Source of the DNA: JBFGFG01 sp041627475
Lineage (GTDB): Bacteria > Actinomycetota > Nitriliruptoria > Nitriliruptorales > Nitriliruptoraceae
Length of the DNA: 10,244 nt
Direction of reading: 5' to 3'
NCBI GenBank assembly: GCA_041627475.1
Contig: JBFKQZ010000104.1
Span: forward strand, 1-10,244
This document shows positions 1 through 5,604 of the stretch, in pieces. The notes beneath the pieces were generated by a model. That model was given only the letters and a program-made list of their open reading frames with translations, was not told the DNA's origin and made no database searches. Every line of letters starts with the position of its first letter. The stretch's first letter is position 1. Both the position numbers and the translations under genes were made by a program.

Positions 1-689
1 CGAAGGTGTTCATCACCAACGCGGTTTACGGGAACCTGATGATGGTGGCCGCGCGCACCGATCCCGACGCGCCGGCGGCCCACGGCACGTCCATGTTCCT
101 GGTGGAGCAGAAGACGCCGGGGGTGAACATCGTGCGCAAGCTGGACAAGATGGGCTGGCGCTGCTCGGACACCGCGGAGCTCTCGTTCACCGACGTCCGC
201 GTCCCGGTCGACAACCTCGTGGGCGAGGAGGGCCACGGCTTCGCCTACATCGGCGAGAACTTCGTCGGTGAGCGCATCGGCCTGGCGGTGCACGGCTACG
301 GCCTCGCGCAGCGGTGCCTCGACCTGACGGTGCAGTGGTGTCGTGACCGCGAGACGTTCGGTCGCCCGCTCATGGGCCGGCAGGTGGTGCGGCACAAGCT
401 GGTCCGCATGCGCGAGTCCATCGAGGCCTCCCGTGCGTACACGCGCCAGGTGACCCTGCGCGCTGCGGCGGGGGAGCAGGTCGTCGCCGAGGCGTGCATG
501 GCCAAGAACATGGCGGTCGCGACCGCCGAGTTCGTCGCCGACGAGGCCGTCCAGCTCCACGGCGGGATGGGCTACATGACCGGCACCGAGGTCGAGCGGC
601 ACTACCGCGACGCGCGGCTGCTCGGCATCGGCGGCGGCGCCACGGAGGTGCTGACCGATCTCGCCGCGAAGCTCCTCGGCTACGGCTGA
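1..689 (+). CDS. Acyl-CoA dehydrogenase, 3' part (5' end outside window)
   Basis: The frame is already open at base 3 (AAG, then GTG at 6), so the true start lies upstream and about 229 C-terminal residues are visible. Numbering from the GTG at 6: residues 1-70 are the end of the middle beta domain (FLVEQKTPGV, then FTDVRVPVDNLVGEEGHGF). Residues 80-227 are the C-terminal helical domain with the FAD/dimer motif RETFGRPL (115-122) and the family signature QLHGGMGY (183-190) followed by ERHYRDARL. Acyl-CoA dehydrogenases oxidise acyl-CoA to trans-2-enoyl-CoA and pass electrons to ETF. The catalytic-base position used by MCAD/SCAD holds Gly (IGGGATEV, 208-215). A Glu is instead present at E89 in the GERIGLA segment, where isovaleryl-CoA and long-chain dehydrogenases carry theirs. 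A branched- or long-chain substrate is therefore likelier (inference). The family assignment is secure; the substrate is not. Confidence 0.95.
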   Translation, partial: KVFITNAVYGNLMMVAARTDPDAPAAHGTSMFLVEQKTPGVNIVRKLDKMGWRCSDTAELSFTDVRVPVDNLVGEEGHGFAYIGENFVGERIGLAVHGYGLAQRCLDLTVQWCRDRETFGRPLMGRQVVRHKLVRMRESIEASRAYTRQVTLRAAAGEQVVAEACMAKNMAVATAEFVADEAVQLHGGMGYMTGTEVERHYRDARLLGIGGGATEVLTDLAAKLLGYG

Positions 690-710
690 GCGTCCAGCCG
701 CTGGCCCGGA

Positions 711-738
711 CGGATGTGCGCGGATGCGCACACATCCG
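711..738 (+). terminator. Hairpin after acyl-CoA dehydrogenase, candidate terminator
   Basis: CGGATGTG (711-718) pairs perfectly with CACATCCG (731-738). Inside, CGC (719-721) pairs with GCG (726-728) around a GGAT loop, leaving a two-base CA bulge. The hairpin begins 22 bases after the stop codon. No strong T-run follows (only CTCTTT near 750), so it is not a classical intrinsic terminator. Actinobacterial terminators often lack U-tracts, so the role is plausible but unproven. It could instead be an operator. Confidence 0.35.
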
Positions 739-834
739 AGGTCGGGAGGCTCTTTCCGGACGAGACTGCGCGTCGGCGCACACTCTCGCGCACGGTCGCC
801 TCGCGCGCACCGCAGCGCGGCTCCCTCCACGCCC

Positions 835-861
835 GGGAACCGGCGTGCTCGCCGTGGCGTC
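835..861 (+). promoter_or_regulatory. Possible ECF sigma-factor promoter for the beta-propeller gene
   Basis: GGGAAC (835-840) is followed after 17 bases by CGTC (858-861). This resembles the GGAAC / CGT(C/T) pattern of group IV (ECF) sigma factors. Transcription would begin near 868, giving a leader of about 32 bases that contains the Shine-Dalgarno sequence at 887-893. Support is the spacing and the lack of any TA dinucleotide in the gap, which excludes a normal -10 box. The motif is short and GC-compatible, so chance occurrence is quite possible. Confidence 0.3.
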
Positions 862-886
862 AGAGTTGGTGCAGGCTGTCGCTGCC

Positions 887-893
887 AGAAGGA
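887..893 (+). promoter_or_regulatory. Ribosome binding site fixing the start at 900
   Basis: AGAAGGA lies 6 bases before the ATG at 900. It is the best purine-rich site in the region and sets the beta-propeller start at 900 rather than at earlier in-frame codons. Confidence 0.75.
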
Positions 894-899
894 CCGAGC

Positions 900-3161
900 A
901 TGAGCACCCGCCTCCTCCCCGCCGTGGCCACGGCCGCCGTGATCGGACTCGTCGCGGGTGCCGCCGGCGTGTGGCTGCTCGACGACGACGGGCGGCCGGA
1001 CGTCGGCGACTCGACGATCGCGCCCTCGATCATCGGCGCGCCGGACGGCACGATCCTCGCCGCCGGCCTCGAGCACGCCCAGAGCTGTGACGACCTCGCG
1101 GCGACGATGCAGGCACTCACCGAGGAGTACGGCCAGTCCGGTCGTTGGTTCGGTGGACCGATGCCGATGGCCGCCGAGACCACGGCGGACGCCGGCGGCG
1201 CCGACGAGATGGCCAGCGACGACGGCGCGAGCCTCGCCGCGACCGACCAGGGGTCGCTCGACGCCACCAACGTGCAGGAGATCGGCGTCGACGAGCCCGA
1301 CATCGTCGAGCGGCTGACCGAGGACCTCCTCGTCGTCGGGACCGAGGGGATGCTGCGCGTCGTGGACACCAGCGGTGCGACGCCGGTCGTCCGCGGCGAG
1401 CTGGCGGTGCAGGAGTGGGGCGGCGACCTCGGGTTGTTCCGGATCAGCGACACCCGCGTCGCGGTCCTCGCGCAGGGCGAGGGTCTGGTCCGGGCGGACC
1501 TCGCGACCTCGATGATCCGGCCCGGGGGCTGGGGGACCAGCGTCGTGGCGCTGGTCGACGTCGCCGACCCCGACCGACCGCGTGAGGTCTCACGCATGGA
1601 GGTCGAGGGCTGGACGATCGACGCCCGCGCGGTCGACGGGATCCTGCGGCTGGCCGTGCGCAGCGAAGGCCCACAGATCGACATCTACGCGCAGGGGGAG
1701 TTCGACGTCGAGCGTGACTTCGACTGGGAGAACGCCACCGACGAGGACTACGAGCGCTTCGACCGTGAGTACCAGGCCGAGTACGAGCGCCGGATGGAGG
1801 AGGCGCTGGCGCAGCTCCAGCCCGAGCACTGGCAGCCGTACGCGTCCGTCGACGGTCGCACGCTGCCGCTCGTCGACTGCGACCGCATCGGGTTCCCGAC
1901 CTCGTTCGCCGGTCTCGGCACGCTCACGCTGGCCGCGATCGACGCCCGCGGTGACAGCCTCGCGATCGACGACAGCGAGGCCGTCGTGACCAGCGGCGAG
2001 AACCTCTACGCCACGACCGACCGGGTCGTCATCGCCACGACCCGCTGGGACGTCCAGCCGATGCCGGAGCCCGAGCCGGTCCCGCTGCCGGAGCCGGAGC
2101 CGACCTTCGAGCCGGGTGAGCCCGCCCCCGAACCCGAGCCCGAGCCCCTCCCGGGCGAGGAGGAGACCGAACCCGCCGAGCCGGAGGCCCCGGCGCCCAG
2201 CGAGGAGGAGACCGTCGAGGTCGAGGTCCTGCCGATGATCGCCCCGCCGTGGATGGGCTGGGGCGGGATGACGGACCTGCACGTCTTCGACGTCGAGGGG
2301 ACGCTCGTCAGCCACGTCGCCTCGGGCACGGTCGACGGCAACCTGCTCAACCAGTACTCGATGTCCATCCACGAGGGCGTCCTGCGCACCGCGACGACCG
2401 CCTTCGTCGACGGCAGGACCGAGTCGCTCGTGACGACGTTCCGCGTCGAGGGGACGGACCTCGTCCAGCTCGGCCAGGTCGGCGACCTGGGCCCGAACGA
2501 GGACATCCAGGCCGTCCGCTTCATGGGCGACACCGCCTACGTCGTGACGTTCCGGAGGACGGACCCGCTGTACGTGGTCGACCTCAGCGACCCGACCGCC
2601 CCCCGCACGCGAGGTGAGCTGAAGATCGAGGGCTACTCGGCCTACCTCCACCCGCTCGGCGGCGGGCAGCTGCTCGGGATCGGGCAGGACGCCGACCCCG
2701 AGACCGGGATCACCCGTGGCGTCCAGGTGTCGACCTTCGACGTCGTCGACCCGACCGCGCCTGCCCGGATCGACGTCGACGTCACACCCGACAGCCACAG
2801 CGAGGTCGAGTGGGAGCCGCACGCGCTGACCGTGACGGCCGACCGCCTCGCGGTCGTCCCGGTGGAGATCTGGGACGCGAGCCCGAACGGCCGCCTCGGG
2901 GCGCTGCTCTACCGCATCAGCGGGACGGGCGAGCTCCAGCGGGTCGGGATGCTGAACTCCGGCGGGGACTGGCAGCTGCGACCGCGGCGCACGGTCGACC
3001 TCGGCGACCAGCTGCTCACCATCGGTGAGCGTGGCGTGATCGCCTGGGACCGCACCGACTTCCGGGTGCTGGACACCGTGCGCTTCGGGACGCCGTCGTT
3101 CCAGGGCGCCGAGGAGGAGTTCGGCGACATGGGCGGCGGCGAGCCGGGGTTCGAGCGCTAG
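900..3161 (+). CDS. Secreted or membrane-anchored beta-propeller domain protein (COG4880-like)
   Basis: The product has 753 residues. Residues 5-27 are a hydrophobic helix after MSTR: an N-terminal anchor or uncleaved signal, with no lipobox Cys. The body matches the Beta_propel family (secreted proteins with a C-terminal beta-propeller distantly related to WD40). The conserved opening is NVQEIGVDEPDIVE (124-137). LLNQYSM lies at 482-488, and the most characteristic block, DIQAVRFMGD then TAYVVTF and LYVVDLSDP, spans 535-565. Two insertions stand out: a charged, probably helical segment (271-307, rich in E/D/R) and a Pro-Glu-rich linker (about 388-437). Only two cysteines are seen, C63 and C327, which could form a disulfide outside the cytoplasm. 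No enzyme motif is visible, so a binding or structural surface role is inferred. The gene stands alone, and its TAG stop interlocks with that of the minus-strand gene. The family call is firm; the function is unknown. Confidence 0.9.
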   Translation: MSTRLLPAVATAAVIGLVAGAAGVWLLDDDGRPDVGDSTIAPSIIGAPDGTILAAGLEHAQSCDDLAATMQALTEEYGQSGRWFGGPMPMAAETTADAGGADEMASDDGASLAATDQGSLDATNVQEIGVDEPDIVERLTEDLLVVGTEGMLRVVDTSGATPVVRGELAVQEWGGDLGLFRISDTRVAVLAQGEGLVRADLATSMIRPGGWGTSVVALVDVADPDRPREVSRMEVEGWTIDARAVDGILRLAVRSEGPQIDIYAQGEFDVERDFDWENATDEDYERFDREYQAEYERRMEEALAQLQPEHWQPYASVDGRTLPLVDCDRIGFPTSFAGLGTLTLAAIDARGDSLAIDDSEAVVTSGENLYATTDRVVIATTRWDVQPMPEPEPVPLPEPEPTFEPGEPAPEPEPEPLPGEEETEPAEPEAPAPSEEETVEVEVLPMIAPPWMGWGGMTDLHVFDVEGTLVSHVASGTVDGNLLNQYSMSIHEGVLRTATTAFVDGRTESLVTTFRVEGTDLVQLGQVGDLGPNEDIQAVRFMGDTAYVVTFRRTDPLYVVDLSDPTAPRTRGELKIEGYSAYLHPLGGGQLLGIGQDADPETGITRGVQVSTFDVVDPTAPARIDVDVTPDSHSEVEWEPHALTVTADRLAVVPVEIWDASPNGRLGALLYRISGTGELQRVGMLNSGGDWQLRPRRTVDLGDQLLTIGERGVIAWDRTDFRVLDTVRFGTPSFQGAEEEFGDMGGGEPGFER
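2061..2210 (+). repeat. Low-complexity Pro-Glu-rich coding segment
   Basis: Degenerate GAGCCC/GAGCCG/GAACCC dipeptide codons encode about 50 residues dominated by Pro-Glu and Glu runs (residues 388-437 of the propeller protein). Such acidic Pro-rich stretches form extended, flexible linkers. The codon pattern (GAG/GAA, CCC/CCG mixed) suggests expansion and drift rather than a recent perfect tandem repeat. Confidence 0.75.
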
Positions 3162-4366
3162 GTCGCGCGTTCGTCGAGGGCGTCGAGGACCCGTTGCAGC
3201 GTGCGCAGGCGCAGCATCGCGACCTCGTCGCCCGTCGACACGAAGTAGCGCTTGTCCCTGTCCGGCTCGTCGCGGCAGGCGTCGCACCCGAGCCCGCGGG
3301 CCTCCAGCACCTCGGGGCCGGCCCAGGTCCAGGCGGTCCCGTCCCTCCCGTCGTCGCGGTCCGGCCAGTCACGCTTGAGCCGGAAGACCGGGTGGCTGCC
3401 GACGATGCGCGCGACGTACGGCTTCGGGCCGCGGGTGCTGCTGGGCAGCGTGATCGCGCCCGGGGTGACCTGGACCGGACCGTGGGGGCACAGCTCGAGG
3501 CTGTCGGCGAACGACGCCCGCCGGGCCTGCTTGTCGAGGCGGTGCACCTCCGCGACCACGGCGTCCACGAGCCCCGCGTGACGGCGTCCGTCCCAGCCCA
3601 GCGCCTCGGCCCCGGCCTTGGCACGCGCCCGCACACCACCCGGCAGGCCCTTGGCCGCCTTCTCCGCGTCCGGCCACAGCCGCGTCGGGTCCTCGACGGG
3701 GAACGGGACCATGGCGAGCAGGTCGAGTGCCGCGCCCCCGCCGGGCCGTACGGCGGCGACCGCGGTGACGAGCAGCGACCAGTCCGGCGGCGGTCCGGGC
3801 GTCCGGGCAGCGTCGGAGGCCTCGGTCACCGCCGTGACGAGCAGGTCGTCGTCGAGCTCGCCGTCCTGCGCCAGCCCGACGAGTGCCGGCCACGGGTCGC
3901 GCTCGCCCGGTGCGGCGAGCCAGCCGCCGACCAGCAGCGACGCGAGGTCCTCGGGGCGGTTGGGATGCCGCAGCAGGCTGCGCAGGACCTGCATGTCGGG
4001 GCGGTCGCCCGGCGTCGGGTCGGGCCGCTCCTCCGCGCCGTGCATGATCGCGGCCTCGGCGAGCAGGCCCTCGACGTCCCAGGCGCAGAGGTCGGTCGCG
4101 ACGTCGCGCAGGACCGCGGTGGGGGTGGTCGGGTCCACCGCCCGGCCGAAGGCCCAGTCGGCCCGGGCGGCCGGTGTCTCGAGCGCCGGGTCCTCGACCG
4201 GGTCGACCCAGGTGTCCTCCTCACCGAACTCGCCCTCGAACGGGTCGACCCACACGTCCTCGGGCACTGCGTGCTGCCCGGGCGTGTCCCAGTCGTCGGG
4301 CACGTCGCCACCCCCGACGGGGCCGAACTCGGCGTCGGGGTCGTAGCTGCGCACGGACGGGGGCAT
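3158..4366 (-). CDS. Uncharacterised 402-residue protein with Cys/His pairs near the C-terminus
   Basis: I do not recognise a family. The start is ATG at 4366-4364, giving MPPSVRSYDP; the frame continues upstream but becomes Arg/Pro-rich and runs into the neighbouring promoter region. The N-terminal 65 residues are acidic and probably disordered, with a repeated motif VWVDPFE (39-44 area) and TWVDPVE (52-58 area). Residues 70-290 look helical (LLAEAAIM, LASLLVGGWLAA, DLLVTAVTEA, LLVTAVAAV), perhaps repeat-like. The C-terminal part has C293-P-H295 and C361-D-A-C364, a spacing that could bind one zinc ion. No signal peptide or membrane segment is seen, so it is probably cytoplasmic. It is divergent from the AAA+/metallopeptidase operon (134-base gap) and overlaps the propeller stop by 4 bases. 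A link to the ATPase module is only inferred from position. A TAnnnT box 7 bases upstream suggests leaderless translation. Confidence 0.8.
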   Translation of the reverse strand: MPPSVRSYDPDAEFGPVGGGDVPDDWDTPGQHAVPEDVWVDPFEGEFGEEDTWVDPVEDPALETPAARADWAFGRAVDPTTPTAVLRDVATDLCAWDVEGLLAEAAIMHGAEERPDPTPGDRPDMQVLRSLLRHPNRPEDLASLLVGGWLAAPGERDPWPALVGLAQDGELDDDLLVTAVTEASDAARTPGPPPDWSLLVTAVAAVRPGGGAALDLLAMVPFPVEDPTRLWPDAEKAAKGLPGGVRARAKAGAEALGWDGRRHAGLVDAVVAEVHRLDKQARRASFADSLELCPHGPVQVTPGAITLPSSTRGPKPYVARIVGSHPVFRLKRDWPDRDDGRDGTAWTWAGPEVLEARGLGCDACRDEPDRDKRYFVSTGDEVAMLRLRTLQRVLDALDERAT

Positions 4367-4373
4367 GACGACG

Positions 4374-4379
4374 ACCGTA
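4374..4379 (-). promoter_or_regulatory. -10 box for a leaderless transcript starting at 4366
   Basis: Read on the minus strand, TACGGT is followed by 7 bases and then the ATG. That spacing would put transcription initiation at or next to the start codon. No good Shine-Dalgarno sequence precedes this ATG on the minus strand, which fits a leaderless message. No clear -35 element was identified. Confidence 0.45.
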
Positions 4380-4431
4380 CGAGGAGGGCGTGACACGACG
4401 CCGCAACGCGGTCGGACCGCGACCGGGCGCG

Positions 4432-4474
4432 GGCACGGTGCGCGGGTCCTGTCGCACCGGCCCCGTACCGTGCC
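4432..4474 (+). promoter_or_regulatory. Candidate promoter with overlapping inverted repeat, AAA+ operon
   Basis: TACCGT (4466-4471) fits a TAnnnT -10 box. Initiation near 4478 would give a leader of about 22 bases with the ribosome site at 4489-4493. The box sits in the right arm of an 8-bp inverted repeat, GGCACGGT (4432-4439) / ACCGTGCC (4467-4474). A second, mutually exclusive pairing exists: CGGTGCG (4436-4442) with CGCACCG (4453-4459). This could be a repressor operator or a chance product of GC-rich sequence. No convincing -35 was seen. Confidence 0.35.
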
Positions 4475-4488
4475 GCGCGCTGGTCGGT

Positions 4489-4493
4489 GGAGG
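4489..4493 (+). promoter_or_regulatory. Ribosome binding site fixing the AAA+ ATPase start at 4501
   Basis: GGAGG lies 7 bases before the GTG at 4501, an ideal spacing. An earlier in-frame GTG at 4390 has GAGGAGGG only one base away, too close to work, and would add an Arg-rich, non-homologous-looking 37 residues. The 4501 start is therefore preferred. Confidence 0.8.
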
Positions 4494-4500
4494 TCGAGGC

Positions 4501-5604
4501 GTGGCGGACGAGGCGCGGTTCCGCGCGGTGCGTGCGGTCGCACGGGCACGGGTGCCCGTGCTGCTGTGGGGCGAGCCGGGCATCGGCAAGACCGCGTTCG
4601 TCGAGGCGCTCGCCGCGGCGGACGGCGTGCCGCTCGAGGTCGTCGTCGGATCGATCCGCGAGCCCAGCGACCTCAACGGCCTGCCGGTCGTGACGGCCGA
4701 CGGCGGCGTGGTCCTGGCCGCGCCGATGTGGGCCAAGCGGCTGGTCGAGGCCGGTGGCGGCTACCTCTTCCTCGACGAGCTCTCGACCGCGCCGCCGGCC
4801 GTGCAGGCGGCGATGCTGCGGGTGTGCAAGGAGGGGTGGGTCGGCGACGTCCGGCTGCCCGACGAGGTCGTGCGCATCGCCGCGGCCAACGACCTGGCCA
4901 CCGCGGCCGACGGCTGGTTGCTCGCCCCGGCCACCGCGAACCGGTTCTGCCACGTCCAGTGGGCCGCGGACCTGGAGGACTGGCTCACCGGCATGACGGT
5001 CGGCTGGGACGCCGTGCGTCCCGACCCGACGACGACGTCGCCCGTGGACGCCGACGGTCGGCGCGCGGTCGTCCGGGCCCGCGTCGCCGCGTTCGTCCGC
5101 CACCGCCCGTCGCTGCTCCACGCCTGTCCGACCGACGCGACCGCGGCGGCCGGGGCCTGGCCGAGCCCACGCACGTGGGAGTACACGGCCGAGGCGCTCG
5201 CGCACCTGGCCGACCACGACCTCGACGCGCAGCAGGTCGTCGCCGGTGGGCTGGTCGGGGACGGTGCAGCGGTCGAGCTGCTGACCTGGTGGCACCACGA
5301 CGACCTCCCCGACCCCGTCGAGGTCCTCGCCGACCCGTCGTTGGTCGACTGGGGCGACCGGGCGGACCGCGTCTGGGCGGTGCTCGGCGCCGTCGCCGCG
5401 CACACGGTGACCCGCGGCGACGCTGCCACCTGGACCGATGCGCTGGCCGTCGTCGAGGCGGCCGCGGCCGCCGACACGGGCGACCTCGCCGCGCCGTACG
5501 TGCAGGACCTCTTCCGCGTCCGACCCGAGGGCGTGCCCGTGCCGGCGTCGGTCGTCACGGCGTTCCGGCCCTTGTTGCAGCGTGCGGGTCTGGTCCCCGC
5601 GTGA
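4501..5604 (+). CDS. MoxR-type AAA+ ATPase
   Basis: The product has 367 residues from GTG 4501. The AAA+ core is complete: Walker A GEPGIGKT (24-31), Walker B YLFLDEL (88-94, D92 and E93), sensor 1 Asn in AAAND (N130) and a likely arginine finger in ANRF (R148). The segments REPSDLNGLPVV (53-64) and DELSTAPPAVQAAML are typical of the MoxR/AAA_5 branch that travels with VWA-domain partners, as is PSPRTWE in the C-terminal half. Such ATPases form rings that remodel partner proteins or insert cofactors, often using the VWA protein as adaptor. The C-terminal 200 residues are helical without a recognised enzyme domain. The stop overlaps the next start by GTGA (5601-5604), so the two proteins are probably made in fixed ratio. 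The family is certain; the client is unknown. An alternative start at 4390 would give 404 residues. Confidence 0.93.
   Translation: MADEARFRAVRAVARARVPVLLWGEPGIGKTAFVEALAAADGVPLEVVVGSIREPSDLNGLPVVTADGGVVLAAPMWAKRLVEAGGGYLFLDELSTAPPAVQAAMLRVCKEGWVGDVRLPDEVVRIAAANDLATAADGWLLAPATANRFCHVQWAADLEDWLTGMTVGWDAVRPDPTTTSPVDADGRRAVVRARVAAFVRHRPSLLHACPTDATAAAGAWPSPRTWEYTAEALAHLADHDLDAQQVVAGGLVGDGAAVELLTWWHHDDLPDPVEVLADPSLVDWGDRADRVWAVLGAVAAHTVTRGDAATWTDALAVVEAAAAADTGDLAAPYVQDLFRVRPEGVPVPASVVTAFRPLLQRAGLVPA

Larger units (their letters stand above)
690..899. other. Intergenic gap, acyl-CoA dehydrogenase to beta-propeller
   Basis: This 210-base stretch has no convincing gene. The propeller frame stays open upstream to 714, but that extension is Arg/Ser/His-rich and lies before a well-spaced ribosome site and a hydrophobic N-terminus, so it is not taken as coding. 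The stretch contains no TA dinucleotide at all, so no standard TAnnnT -10 box exists here. It holds a hairpin (711-738), an ECF-like promoter candidate (835-861) and a Shine-Dalgarno sequence (887-893). Confidence 0.6.

Noticed and set aside
714..899. In-frame upstream extension of the beta-propeller gene
   Set aside because: The extension is Arg/Ser/His-rich with no family resemblance. ATG 900 has AGAAGGA 6 bases upstream and directly begins a signal/anchor helix.
1590..3287. Long minus-strand open frame opposite the propeller gene
   Set aside because: Shadow of a GC-rich gene: low-complexity Arg/Asp/Val composition, no domains, while the plus-strand protein matches a family along its length.
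3194..4393. Long plus-strand open frame opposite the 402-residue gene
   Set aside because: Composition is Arg/Gly/Ala/Val-rich without motifs. The minus-strand reading has normal composition, a plausible start and the tight stop-stop junction.
4390..4500. Alternative ATPase start at GTG 4390
   Set aside because: Its ribosome site is only one base away, and the extra residues are Arg-rich and unlike AAA+ N-termini. GTG 4501 has GGAGG at ideal spacing.
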